Shown one piece after another: positions 44,897 through 54,059 of a DNA stretch of 64,000 bases. The notes under the pieces were generated by a model. It was not told the origin of the DNA. It did no database searches and was given only the letters and a program-made list of their open reading frames with translations. The first letter of the stretch is position 1; each line of letters starts with the position of its first letter. This stretch comes from Gammaproteobacteria bacterium. GTDB lineage: Bacteria > Pseudomonadota > Gammaproteobacteria > JAUZRS01. The position numbers and the translations under genes were made by a program. The stretch spans positions 186,001-250,000 of the forward strand of contig JAUZSP010000001.1 of the NCBI GenBank assembly GCA_030949385.1, written 5' to 3'.

Positions 44897-46753
44897 ATGG
44901 CAAAACGCTCCCGCTTTAAAATCAACATATACAGCGCCAAAGTATTTCTTAATATGGTAGGACTGATTTTAGGAACCTCCTATATGTCCTACTTAGTCAT
45001 GAAAAGTTTTGTTGTCAGTGGCACTCTCGTGCCTGGGTTTGAAGCAGACCCCATTTATGTATTAGACTCCAGTGCCACGCGTAAACAACTTGAGTCTTAT
45101 GGTATTGGCAGCAACAGCTACGAAACACGCCTGAACAAAATAAAGATCATCATTCAAAGCATGGGTGGAGTTCCACTGACTCTTTACGAAGAAGAAATTG
45201 AAAACCTCTCTCCTAAATCACGATTGTTTGTCATTGATGCGATTTCATTAAGTCAACAAACTGTAGAACAGATAGGTTCTTTTGTTGAAGAAGGTGGCTC
45301 CTTAACGTTCAACTTCAACTCAGGGTTCTCCGACGAGAATGGTGAACACCGAGGTGCTCGTTTTATTCAAAACATTACTGGATTAAAACAGAATAAAAAT
45401 AATCCAAAAATTGAAAAACAAGAGGGTCTTTTTTTTACTACAAAAATTCTTTCACCACTAACTCCTTATATACCTAATGGCCGACGCTTAAACTTGGTTA
45501 TATATGATGATATTCCACTGTTCGAATCAGGTGATTTAGAAGCCGATGCGATATTAACCAATTGGGCAAAAACTGCGACCCCCACCATGCCCGATGGCAA
45601 TAACCTGACACTAAAACAAGCTGGTGTACTCTGGCACGGTTATCATGGCAAAGGACGCTGGGTCTACTTTAATTTTCCGTCCTATGGATTCTATGAAGTT
45701 GCCAGTAACGCTAAATATTTCACCAACCTAATGCAAGGTATTATTGATTTTGCCTACAAACCAGCCAGCGTACGCAAATATCCCTACATTCATTCTGATA
45801 AGGCTGTCATGGTTTCGGAAGACACCGAGTATAAATACGAAAATTTGCGTGAATTTTCTCAACTAGCAAAAAAATATAAAATAAAAAGTACTGCATTTTG
45901 TGTTGCTTCACTCTCTGATGAAAAACGCAGCCTCACACAAGATGTAGCAAAAAATGATTATATCGAAATTGCCTCTCATAGCTATTCTCATCAAAAAATC
46001 ATGGGTGAGGAGCAAAAAATACTAGATAAAGAGATCATAGAATCAAAACAGCTCTTAGAAGATATTATCCAATCTCCCATCTACGGTTTTCGACCTCCTC
46101 GTGAAGAAATTGATATAACCATTGCAAAAACACTACGTAAAGCAGAATATCGTTATATATTTGAAAAAAATAAAGAAACTATTTTTCCTTATTTTGAGTA
46201 TGAAGCATTTCTTACCATTCCCAGAACAGGCACCGATGATTACAGTTATTTTATCGATGATAAATGGAGTGACGTAAACATTCATGACAATGTCTTTAAG
46301 GAACAAGAGCTAGTGAGTTATTTAGGTGGGCTATACACCCTCAGCACACACACTCACCTACTCTCTTATAAAAAGAACATAAAAATATTAGAGTCTATTT
46401 TTAAAACTCTTTCTGAAAAAGAACATATCCTAAAACTGAGTGGAAATGAAATATATGAATTAATGAATCAATATCAAAACTTAGTATTAAATGTAGAGTA
46501 CACCAGTGATAATTTTTTAATCTCCATTAAAAATGGAAATCGTAACGTCATTGAAAAATTCAAGTTTCGACTCTATTGGCCAGGAGTAAAAAACATTCGT
46601 ACCGTTACTTCAGAGATCATTGGAACGCAGTTTGATTACCAGCATAACATTGAAAAACGTTATACAGACATCACTGTGCATAATCTCAAACCACAATCAA
46701 CTCAACTTTTTATCGCACCTTACACTCTCCACGATGCTCACAAGCCTACTTAA
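44897..46753 (+). CDS. membrane-anchored polysaccharide deacetylase (NodB-like) with N-terminal extra domain
   Basis: 618 residues. A single N-terminal helix (about 15-37) anchors it, facing the periplasm. Residues 50-285 form a domain of unknown type (PIYVLDSSATRKQLESYGI, LFVIDAISLSQQTVEQI, GSFVEEGGSLTFNF, GRWVYFNFPSYGFYEV) with a layout like the glutamine-amidotransferase fold. From about 295 comes a NodB-homology domain: Asp 309 (SEDTEY), His 361 and His 365 (SHSYSH) as the metal triad, FRPPREE near 399, and THTHLL near 487. It should remove acetyl groups from the nascent glycan, the job of PgaB in PNAG synthesis. The C-terminal about 90 residues look like beta-strands. It overlaps the next gene by 20 bases. 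Confidence 0.8.
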   Translation: MAKRSRFKINIYSAKVFLNMVGLILGTSYMSYLVMKSFVVSGTLVPGFEADPIYVLDSSATRKQLESYGIGSNSYETRLNKIKIIIQSMGGVPLTLYEEEIENLSPKSRLFVIDAISLSQQTVEQIGSFVEEGGSLTFNFNSGFSDENGEHRGARFIQNITGLKQNKNNPKIEKQEGLFFTTKILSPLTPYIPNGRRLNLVIYDDIPLFESGDLEADAILTNWAKTATPTMPDGNNLTLKQAGVLWHGYHGKGRWVYFNFPSYGFYEVASNAKYFTNLMQGIIDFAYKPASVRKYPYIHSDKAVMVSEDTEYKYENLREFSQLAKKYKIKSTAFCVASLSDEKRSLTQDVAKNDYIEIASHSYSHQKIMGEEQKILDKEIIESKQLLEDIIQSPIYGFRPPREEIDITIAKTLRKAEYRYIFEKNKETIFPYFEYEAFLTIPRTGTDDYSYFIDDKWSDVNIHDNVFKEQELVSYLGGLYTLSTHTHLLSYKKNIKILESIFKTLSEKEHILKLSGNEIYELMNQYQNLVLNVEYTSDNFLISIKNGNRNVIEKFKFRLYWPGVKNIRTVTSEIIGTQFDYQHNIEKRYTDITVHNLKPQSTQLFIAPYTLHDAHKPT

Positions 46754-47708
46754 TAGCCTGATTAGTCTGCCTTTTTTAATCGCAGCAGGCGGTCTTGACT
46801 ACTGTAAAACCGTTTCGGGTTACGAAACATGGACACCCGAATGTCGCTGGCAAAACCAAACATCCTTACACCACATTGCCAAAACAAGCTCCCCCAATCT
46901 CAATTCAATCTCCATTTGGATCACACGAGACTGGAAAGAAGAATGGTATAGTCCAGACATAATCAAACGTGAAGTAATCGATCAAGGCTATATACCCATC
47001 TACATTTTTTACTGGTTTGCCGATGACATATCTCAAGACTTTGTTATCAACAATAAAGATGCTTATTTTCAAGCCTTACGACGCTTTAGTCATTATTTAA
47101 CAAAAATACCAGGGGAAAAAGTCGTTATTCTCAACCCTGAATTCAATCAAGAAGACATTCCACACTGGCAAGGTTTCAATCAAATTTTAAGCGCTAGTTT
47201 ACAAATGGTAAAATCGGTCGATGGCGTTAAGGCGGGATTTTGTCTTGGTGATTTCGGTAACTATCAGATTAAAAATGACATTGAGAACTGGAAATTATTC
47301 CATCCATCCATTCAAACAGCCATTGAACAGAGCGACTTCATCGCCTTTCAAGAGATGCGCGCTTTAACACGCAACAGCAGCAGTGATGTCCTTAATACGG
47401 CACAACGCTCACTCAATTTTGCCACTTACTTACATAAAACCTATAAAAAACCCACCTTTTTAGCCTACTTAGCCCTCTCTTCTCGTGGTGATCAAGCTGA
47501 AGAGCAACAAGCTCAACTGCTCCATGAATACGCCGACTTAATGCCAAAATTCAAACAACAAGCACAGCTAATTGGCTTCAACTACTTCCACTATTTTGAC
47601 CAACCCAACCAACGTGGTTACTTTTTAGAAGCAGAACCCTTCTTTGGCTTGCACAACAAAAAAGGGCGAGCCAAACCCTCGCTAGAAGGGTTTAATCGCA
47701 TCAAATAA
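46734..47708 (+). CDS. secreted TIM-barrel glycoside hydrolase-like protein
   Basis: 324 residues with a signal peptide (about 1-18, ISLPFLIAAGG). Strand-helix alternation and the motifs SISIWITRDWKEEW, YIPIYIFYWFADDI, KVVILNPEFNQ (Glu 136), KAGFCLGDFGNY, SDFIAFQEMRAL, PTFLAYLALSSRG and LIGFNYFHYFDQP...YFLEAEPFFGL suggest a TIM-barrel glycosidase, with Glu 136 at a strand end as candidate acid. I cannot assign a GH family. PgaB and PelA carry hydrolase and deacetylase domains on one chain; here they are two overlapping genes. It may trim or release the polymer. It converges with metZ two bases away. ATG 46734 starts the signal peptide. Confidence 0.65.
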   Translation: MLTSLLNSLISLPFLIAAGGLDYCKTVSGYETWTPECRWQNQTSLHHIAKTSSPNLNSISIWITRDWKEEWYSPDIIKREVIDQGYIPIYIFYWFADDISQDFVINNKDAYFQALRRFSHYLTKIPGEKVVILNPEFNQEDIPHWQGFNQILSASLQMVKSVDGVKAGFCLGDFGNYQIKNDIENWKLFHPSIQTAIEQSDFIAFQEMRALTRNSSSDVLNTAQRSLNFATYLHKTYKKPTFLAYLALSSRGDQAEEQQAQLLHEYADLMPKFKQQAQLIGFNYFHYFDQPNQRGYFLEAEPFFGLHNKKGRAKPSLEGFNRIK

Positions 47709-47709
47709 C

Positions 47710-48900
47710 CTACAAATCATCCAAGCCCCGAGCCAAATCAGCCTGAATATCCTCCAGCGCCTCCAACCCCACGGCCACGCGCAATAAATTACCCCCAATC
47801 CCTGCTGCTGCACGCTCCTCTGGGGTCAAACGCCCATGAGTAGTGGTCGCCGGATGAGTGATGGTGGTTTTACTGTCGCCCAAATTAGCCGTAATTGAAA
47901 GCAAACGGGTCGTATCCACCACCTGCCACGCCGCTTCTTGCCCGCCCTTAACTTCAAAAGAGACAATGCCACTCGCACCAGATTGCTGTCGCTGCGCCAA
48001 TTCGTATTGAGGATGCGATTTCAGTCCAGGATAATACACATGCTCCACCGCAGGATGCTGTTCCAACCACGTCGCCAAAGCCAACGCACTCTCACAATGC
48101 CCTTTCATGCGCAGGTGTAAAGTCTCTAAACCCTTGAGAAAAACCCAAGCATTGAACGGACTCATGGTCGGGCCTGCACTGCGTAAAAAGCCATAAACCT
48201 CTTTGCCAACCCGCTCTTTATCTCCCACCACCGCACCACCGATGCAACGACCTTGACCGTCCAAATATTTGGTTGCCGAATGGATCACAATGTCCGCCCC
48301 CAATTCCAGAGGCCGTTGCAAGGCTGGAGTGCAAAAACAGTTGTCCACCGCAAAAACAATCTCATGCTGATGCGCCAAATCCGCCAAAGCACGGATGTCC
48401 GCCAACTGAGTCAAAGGGTTGGAAGGGGTCTCCAAAAAGAACAGTTTGGTATTGGGTTGAATCGCTGCTTGCCACGCAGCGAGATCATCAATGGCGACAA
48501 ACGTGGTAGCTATGCCTAAATTAGCCAAATACTTATTAAACAGCACATTGGTAGTGCCAAAAATACTCTGAGAGGACACAATGTGATCGCCGCTTTTTAA
48601 TAAACCCAAACAGGTGGCCAAAATCGCCGCCATGCCCGAAGAGGTAGCCACACAAGACTCGCCCCCCTCCATCGCCGCCAAACGCTCTTCAAAATTACGC
48701 ACCGTTGGATTGGTAAAACGCGAATAAATATTTCCCGGCTGCTCACCGGAAAAACGCGCTGCCGCCTCCGCAGCTGAGGAAAACACATAGCTGGAAGTGG
48801 GGAAAATCGGCTCACCCTGTTCACCTTCCGCTGTGCGTCGATGACCGGCGCGCACCGCGCGAGTTTGTGGTGAAAATTCAGCCCAATCGAGATCATTCAT
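47710..48900 (-). CDS. metZ: O-succinylhomoserine sulfhydrylase
   Basis: 396 residues, a PLP enzyme of the Cys/Met metabolism family that makes homocysteine from O-succinylhomoserine and sulfide (direct sulfhydrylation). The PLP lysine lies in IHSATKYLDGQGR; SRFTNPTVRNFEERLAAMEGGE, ATSSGMAAI, FLETPSNPL and TTHGRLTPEERAAAGI are diagnostic. I chose ATG 48900 because GGAGCAGG precedes it closely. It is controlled, by all appearances, by the SAM-II riboswitch and terminator directly upstream. In many gammaproteobacteria metZ follows purF; here five genes lie between. Confidence 0.93.
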   Translation of the reverse strand: MNDLDWAEFSPQTRAVRAGHRRTAEGEQGEPIFPTSSYVFSSAAEAAARFSGEQPGNIYSRFTNPTVRNFEERLAAMEGGESCVATSSGMAAILATCLGLLKSGDHIVSSQSIFGTTNVLFNKYLANLGIATTFVAIDDLAAWQAAIQPNTKLFFLETPSNPLTQLADIRALADLAHQHEIVFAVDNCFCTPALQRPLELGADIVIHSATKYLDGQGRCIGGAVVGDKERVGKEVYGFLRSAGPTMSPFNAWVFLKGLETLHLRMKGHCESALALATWLEQHPAVEHVYYPGLKSHPQYELAQRQQSGASGIVSFEVKGGQEAAWQVVDTTRLLSITANLGDSKTTITHPATTTHGRLTPEERAAAGIGGNLLRVAVGLEALEDIQADLARGLDDL

Positions 48901-48926
48901 AACCTGCTCCAAAAAATGATGGGCAT

Positions 48927-48959
48927 AAAAAAAGCCCGCGAGGGCGAAAGCGGGCTTTT
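48927..48959 (-). terminator. rho-independent terminator in the metZ leader
   Basis: On the minus strand AAAAGCCCGC, a 10-base loop, GCGGGCTTTT, followed by further Ts (the A7 at 48927-48933 on plus). Its GCCCGC arm is also complementary to GCGGGC inside the SAM-II aptamer, so aptamer folding and termination can be linked. It ends 27 bases before the metZ start. Confidence 0.85.
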
Positions 48960-48960
48960 G

Positions 48961-49015
48961 CTCACTTTAGCCGTATTTATTACGCGCCCGCAATTTGAGT
49001 ACAAAATCGGCGCAA
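48961..49015 (-). ncRNA. SAM-II riboswitch aptamer upstream of metZ
   Basis: The minus-strand RNA carries, in order, the P1 arm GCGCC, GAUUUU, a loop with CUCA, AUUGC, the P1 partner GGCGC, GUAAUAAAUACGGCUAAAG, and UGAG. This reproduces the SAM-II pattern GCGC-YGAUUU-N-AUUGC-RR-GCGCGURAUAAAU-GCUAAA known from the crystallised env87 RNA. CUCA (48996-48999) can pair with UGAG (48961-48964) to make the pseudoknot. Binding of S-adenosylmethionine should hold the aptamer closed and let the terminator form, shutting off metZ when methionine/SAM is plentiful. SAM-II is best known from Alphaproteobacteria. Confidence 0.88.
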
Positions 49016-49050
49016 CTGAAGGACAAGCCTAAGTAAAACCCACAGCAATG

Positions 49051-50889
49051 TCAAAGATAATGTGCCATCTCTTGCAACAGAGTTGCTTTACGCACCGGCT
49101 TGGCCACAAACGCATCCATACCCGCTTCAAACGCTTCCAGACGATCTTCATTAAACGCTCCCGCCGTCAGCGCAATAATAGGCAGGCGTTCGGCTCCCTG
49201 TTCTCTCTCCCAGAGCCGAATCAGCATCGTTGCTTCCAGACCGTTCATCACCGGCATTTGACAATCCATCAAAACCAAAATGGGGCGTTTCTCTGCTGTT
49301 GCCAAAGTAACCGCCTCTTGACCATTTTCCACTGTCTGAAATTGGAAACCGCTTCTTTTCAAAATCGCCTCCACCACCTTACGATTAATGGGGTTGTCCT
49401 CAACCACCAAAACCTTACCGCGCGTGCTAAAAAGCAACCGTTCTTCTTCCACCAACACAGTATTTACAACAGCAAGAGCCTCTGTTTCCACCACCCTCAA
49501 AGGGATCCGAAACCAAAAATAAGCTCCCTCACTCGGTTCGCTCTTCACCCCCACCTCACCGCCCATTAAATGGCATAGGTGTTTCACAATGGAGAGCCCC
49601 AAACCCGTGCCGCCAAACCGGCGCGTGGTGGAGCTGTCCGCTTGGGTAAACGGCTGAAATAATTTGCTCTGCTCTGCTGCGCTCAAACCAATGCCGCTGT
49701 CTTGCACTCCAAACTCAATGGCAAACGCTTCCGGCTCACCCCATCCTCTCAAATGTAAAACCACCTCGCCCTGAGACGTGAATTTAATCGCATTACTGAC
49801 TAAATTGGTCAACATCTGCTGCAAACGTGACGGGTCTCCCAACAGCCCTTTTGGCATATTTTCCTGACACTCACATTTAAGCTGCACGCCTTTTTGTTGA
49901 GCTTGTCTAGCAAAATGGTGCTCCATTTTATTAAGCACATGTTTTGGATCAAAGGCAATCTGCTCCAACTCCAATTGACCTGACTCAATCTTGGAAAAAT
50001 CAAGCACATCATTGATCACTCTAAGTTGCAGCTCAGCAGAGGCCAAGGCGATGTTAAGATAATCACGCTGCTCCGGCTTCAAGGCGGTATCGGCCATCAA
50101 CTCAAGCATACCGATGACCCCGTTCATGGGAGTACGTATCTCATGACTCATATTGGCCAAAAAACAACTTTTAGCCTGACTCGCTTCTTCAGCGACTCGC
50201 CGTGCTTCGCTCAATAAATTCTCTTTATTCTGGATCGTGTGACGCATCTGCTCAAAACGTGCGATCAGATCCCCCACCTCACCTCGAACAGCCTGCGGCA
50301 ACTGCGCAGCATAATCTCCCTTTGTTAACTGCTCTGCCGCTTCACCCACCTGACGTATAGGCCTTCCCACGATCTGATCCAAAAACAGCGCCACCAATAA
50401 AAAAGCCGCTGAAAAAAGTCCAAGAAAAAGTAAAATAAACTCCCAGTCACGCCGCTTCACCTCCGTCAAAAAATCGGTTGCATCCAGATAAAGGCGCAAA
50501 TAAGCGTATGCCCGTCCTTGAAAAACAATCTCCTTTTCCAACAGATAGATATTCTCCCCCAGCGGCAGCGGCTCAGGAAAAAGCGGATAAATCCGTTTCT
50601 GATCGTGATCGTCTAGCGTCATTAAACGCCAATCCGGCTGACGCTGACGCAACACATCCAAAGTTTCGTTGATCGCTGCCAATTGATCCTGAAGTAGATA
50701 AGGCAAAAGCGCATCGGCCAACGTCGCCAAATGGGCTTCCACCTGTTGTTTGTGTCTTTTAATGTTATCTAAACGGGAATGAGGCAGCCAAAAGTAGGTG
50801 AAATAAAGTGCAGAACAACTCACCACCAACAGCAGCAACATCGCCACTCTCACGCGTAAGGAGTAGAGGAGTTTATTGAGGCTGAACAA
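49051..50889 (-). CDS. hybrid sensor histidine kinase/response regulator
   Basis: 612 residues: helix near 12-32, periplasmic domain, second helix near 148-168 ([20 protein letters not shown]), HAMP domain, a short coiled coil, H-box [20 protein letters not shown]-box [13 protein letters not shown]-boxes QDSGIGLS and [12 protein letters not shown], and a C-terminal receiver domain with [10 protein letters not shown], phospho-acceptor Asp in [13 protein letters not shown] and VAKPV. The N-terminus overlaps the PhnD-like gene by 17 bases, so the binding protein probably presents its ligand to this kinase. No cognate output regulator is seen in the window. Confidence 0.92.
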   Translation of the reverse strand: MFSLNKLLYSLRVRVAMLLLLVVSCSALYFTYFWLPHSRLDNIKRHKQQVEAHLATLADALLPYLLQDQLAAINETLDVLRQRQPDWRLMTLDDHDQKRIYPLFPEPLPLGENIYLLEKEIVFQGRAYAYLRLYLDATDFLTEVKRRDWEFILLFLGLFSAAFLLVALFLDQIVGRPIRQVGEAAEQLTKGDYAAQLPQAVRGEVGDLIARFEQMRHTIQNKENLLSEARRVAEEASQAKSCFLANMSHEIRTPMNGVIGMLELMADTALKPEQRDYLNIALASAELQLRVINDVLDFSKIESGQLELEQIAFDPKHVLNKMEHHFARQAQQKGVQLKCECQENMPKGLLGDPSRLQQMLTNLVSNAIKFTSQGEVVLHLRGWGEPEAFAIEFGVQDSGIGLSAAEQSKLFQPFTQADSSTTRRFGGTGLGLSIVKHLCHLMGGEVGVKSEPSEGAYFWFRIPLRVVETEALAVVNTVLVEEERLLFSTRGKVLVVEDNPINRKVVEAILKRSGFQFQTVENGQEAVTLATAEKRPILVLMDCQMPVMNGLEATMLIRLWEREQGAERLPIIALTAGAFNEDRLEAFEAGMDAFVAKPVRKATLLQEMAHYL

Positions 50890-51706
50890 CGTAATTTTCC
50901 AACCCCATGCCCTTTAAGGGCGCATAATCTTGCATCGTGGCTAAAATAATTTTCTTAATCGGCACTTTCGCCAACAGAGCACGCCCTGTTTTGCTCTCAC
51001 CCATCGCCAAAAAAGCCTGCTTAACCGCTTCACGATCCCTCTGCGAAACGCGAGGATGCACCATCACCGGATGCGGCGCAATGGCATGAGTCCAATAAAG
51101 AATACGCAGATTATCCTGAACAACCTGCTTTTGACGTTTTAAAGTGCCCACCACACCACCACCAGCCACGGCTCGCCCCAGCAGCAGGTTGGTATAAACA
51201 GAGGAGTGGGTTTTAACGTAATGGGGCTTAACAGAAATGCCTTGCGCACCCAATTCCGCCCGCATCAGCAGCGACGCACCCAACGCATTGGGAGAAGGGA
51301 AAAGCACCTTCTGTTCATTCAATTCTTGAATCGAGGTGATCGGGCTTGTTTTAGCCACCAGCAAAATACCAAACAAAGAACGACCACCGTCACGTACCAA
51401 AGGCTGATACGCCTGTTGTTCAGAGGCAATCAAAGCATGATACGGATTCATATAAACAAAATCGAAACGACCTTGGCGAAAATCACGCTCAAACGTAGAG
51501 ATGTTTATCGAACCACTCAGATGTAATTTAAGCCCTGTACGTCGCTCCAGCTCAACAAGAATAGGGTTCCAAATACGAGCCAGATGACGGGGTTCAAACT
51601 GTGGCACAACCCCAAAACGATACGCACGCTCCGCATGAAGCAGGCCGCTCGAAAACAACAGCACACCGCACAACAACAGACAAAACGCGCGCCTCGAATC
51701 AGCCAT
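50873..51706 (-). CDS. PhnD-like periplasmic substrate-binding protein, probable sensor partner
   Basis: 277 residues with a signal peptide (about 1-25, [11 protein letters not shown]). [80 protein letters not shown] and [26 protein letters not shown] follow the PhnD/phosphonate-binding fold. No transporter genes are nearby. Instead it overlaps a hybrid kinase by 17 bases, a known arrangement in which such proteins act as ligand sensors. The ligand (phosphonate, phosphite or other oxyanion) is not known. Confidence 0.88.
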   Translation of the reverse strand: MADSRRAFCLLLCGVLLFSSGLLHAERAYRFGVVPQFEPRHLARIWNPILVELERRTGLKLHLSGSINISTFERDFRQGRFDFVYMNPYHALIASEQQAYQPLVRDGGRSLFGILLVAKTSPITSIQELNEQKVLFPSPNALGASLLMRAELGAQGISVKPHYVKTHSSVYTNLLLGRAVAGGGVVGTLKRQKQVVQDNLRILYWTHAIAPHPVMVHPRVSQRDREAVKQAFLAMGESKTGRALLAKVPIKKIILATMQDYAPLKGMGLENYVVQPQ

Positions 51707-51923
51707 TTTTTACACGGCGTTTCTTTTTATTACTCTCACCCAAAGTTTTAAAAAATTCGGTCAACTCTTTTTCAGCCCACGCACGCGCTTCAACCCTAGA
51801 AGCAAAACCGGTCTGTCGCTTTGAGACCCTACTTTTTCTCGCCGTCACTCGCCGTTTTATTTCAGCGCCCCAACCATCCTCTGTCTCAATCACTGCCCAA
51901 CTGAATTTTTTACTTGTTGCCAT
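51699..51923 (-). CDS. DUF3622 family small basic protein
   Basis: 74 residues: MATSKKFSWAVIETEDGWGAEIKRRVTARKSRVSKRQTGFASRVEARAWAEKELTEFF, followed by a Lys/Arg-rich tail. The beta-beta-alpha pattern (WxxxIxxxxxGWxxxIxRxxTxRxxxVSKxQxGFxxxxEAxxWxExEL) fits DUF3622. The high positive charge suggests nucleic-acid or ribosome contact, which is speculation. It overlaps the PhnD-like gene start by eight bases, so it may lie in the same transcript. Confidence 0.75.
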   Translation of the reverse strand: MATSKKFSWAVIETEDGWGAEIKRRVTARKSRVSKRQTGFASRVEARAWAEKELTEFFKTLGESNKKKRRVKNG

Positions 51924-51935
51924 AATGTACTCGTT

Positions 51936-52466
51936 TCATTTTAAAATGGTGACCAAATCACCTTCGCAAACTCGATCAAACAGCTCAATCACATCACGAT
52001 TCTTCATTCGCACACAACCAATGGAAACCGGTTGACCAATCAACCCCTCTTCCGCAGTGCCATGAATGTAAATGTAACGCTGCTTAGAATCACAACCTGC
52101 CCCCTGATTCAGACCCAGCTCCAAACCTTCTAACCAGAGAATCCGACTGGTAATGGAGTCATCCTCACTGCGAGATTCGTCCTGAAGAATATCAGCCGAA
52201 TAACCTTGTGCTAGCCGACCAACAAATACCTCACCAAGAGGCACACCATCACCAATTTTAGCGGCAATGCGATGCTTGCCCAAAGGCGTTTTATAACTGC
52301 CTTCCGTGCCACCGAGACCATAACGAGAGGTGGAAATCGAATACGTTGCCATAACGCTTTTGGCCTCACAGAGCAACAACGTCTGATGTTCAGCAGAAAC
52401 CAGTATCTGACGAAATCGACCGCACAGCACACCCGCTTCAACGACCCAATCAGGCAGTGCAGACAC
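51936..52466 (-). CDS. L,D-transpeptidase (YkuD domain)
   Basis: 176 residues. The catalytic motif IYIHGTAEEGLIGQPVSIGCVRMKN matches HGTxxxxxxGxPxSxGCVRM, with the active Cys in SIGCVRM, so it should form or edit 3-3 cross-links or attach proteins to peptidoglycan. The first half (YSISTSRYGLGGTEGSYKTPLGKHRIAAKIGDG) is the usual YkuD start. No signal peptide is evident, and an upstream extension is blocked by the purF stop, so how it reaches the periplasm is unclear. It lies two bases after purF. Confidence 0.88.
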   Translation of the reverse strand: MSALPDWVVEAGVLCGRFRQILVSAEHQTLLLCEAKSVMATYSISTSRYGLGGTEGSYKTPLGKHRIAAKIGDGVPLGEVFVGRLAQGYSADILQDESRSEDDSITSRILWLEGLELGLNQGAGCDSKQRYIYIHGTAEEGLIGQPVSIGCVRMKNRDVIELFDRVCEGDLVTILK

Positions 52467-52468
52467 CC

Positions 52469-53984
52469 TTATTCGCTCTGAGCAATAGCAACGTCTTGAG
52501 AAATATTACTGCTTGCACCCGATTTAACTTTGTCCGCACGCAACAGCTCCAGCTGTTGAAGATACTCAGGGCTGACATCACCGGTGACGTATTCACCGGT
52601 AAAACAGCAGGTTTCAAACTGCTTGAGGTGATCACTCGCAGAACTGACCGATTCAATCAAATCTTCTAAATCCTGATAAATCAGCCAATCAGCGCCAATC
52701 ACCTCACAAATCTCACTCACGGTTCGATCATGGGCAATCAACTCATCTACCGCAGGCATATCAATGCCGTACACATTTGGGTAACGTACCGGTGGCGCTG
52801 CTGACGCCATATAGACTTTATTCGCCCCTGCTTGACGCGCCATCTGCACAATCTGACCCGAGGTGGTACCACGCACAATGGAATCGTCCACCAACAGCAC
52901 ATTTTTGCCTTCAAATTCCGAATCAATCGGATTCAGTTTTTGGCGCACGGATTTTTTTGCGTAATTTTTGCCCAGGCATAATAAAGGTGCGACCGATGTA
53001 ACGGTTTTTAATAAACCCCTCACGGTATTTCACCCCCAAATGGTAAGCCAATTCCATTGCCGAAGTGCGACTGGTATCGGGGATTGGGATCACCACATCA
53101 ATGTCATGATCCTTAAACTCACGCAGAATTTTCGCTGCCAAGGTTTTGCCCATATTCAAGCGCGACTGATAAACCGAAGTACCGTCCATTACCGAATCGG
53201 GACGGGAAAAATAGACGTACTCAAAAATACAAGGGGCGTATTGAGGATTTTTAGCACACTGACGAGTATGCATGGTGCCGTTCTCTTCAATGTAAACCGC
53301 TTCACCTGGTTCCACATCACGCACCACCTCAAAACCCAACGCTCGAATCGCCACACTTTCCGAAGCAATCATATACTCGGTACCGGCCATGTCTTCGCGT
53401 TTACCGATCACCATGAGCCGAATGCCGAAGGGATCACGAAACCCCAAAATGCCATGCCCCACGATCATGGAAATCACCGCATAACCGCCTTTGCAACGCA
53501 AATGCACCGCCTCCACCGCGCCAAAAATAGCCTCGGCAGAGAGTTGTGGCGATTTCACCCGACTGTGTAATTCATGGGCAAACACATTCAACAGCACCTC
53601 AGAATCAGAGTTGGTATTGATATGGCGTAGGTCGTCTTCAAACAACTGCTTTTTCAGCTCTTCGGCGTTGGTCAGATTGCCGTTGTGTCCCATGGCAATG
53701 CCATAAGGTGAATTAACGTAAAACGGTTGCGCCTCAGCGGGAGAGGAGTTGCCAGCGGTGGGGTAACGCACATGGGCAATGCCCATATTGCCCTTTAAAC
53801 GCAGCATGTGTTTGCTGCGAAATACATCACTCACCAACCCCAACGCTTTACGCATATAGACTCGGCCTTCAAAACAGGTGGCGATACCCGCCGCATCCTG
53901 CCCTCGGTGTTGCAACAACAGCAAACCGTCATACAAGGTCTTGTTTACGGGGCCTTGCCCGACGATACCGAAGATTCCGCACAT
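52469..53984 (-). CDS. purF: amidophosphoribosyltransferase, split by a one-base homopolymer frameshift
   Basis: First step of purine synthesis: PRPP plus glutamine gives phosphoribosylamine. The N-terminal glutaminase domain starts MCGIFGIVG with catalytic Cys 2 and has [14 protein letters not shown]. The transferase domain has the PRPP motif [15 protein letters not shown] and [14 protein letters not shown]. Frame 1 is open from 53984 to 52923; frame 2, entered at the A7 run (plus-strand T7, 52952-52958), carries the rest. With six A the text reads [16 protein letters not shown] and gives 504 residues, like E. coli (505). As purF is central, a sequence error or slippage is more likely than real loss. 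It follows cvpA as usual. Confidence 0.93.
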
Positions 53985-54059
53985 CGCGTTTCCCTCTGAC
54001 TATTTATTTGGATGTTTAAAAAACAGTTAAGACAGTGCAAAAAAACACGGCCTTAATAT

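Noticed and set aside
38485-47708. Assignment of the polysaccharide operon as cellulose, Pel or plain PNAG
   Set aside because: No BcsA/BcsB, no PelD-PelG, no clear PgaD, and deacetylase and hydrolase are on separate chains. Only partial likeness to each system.
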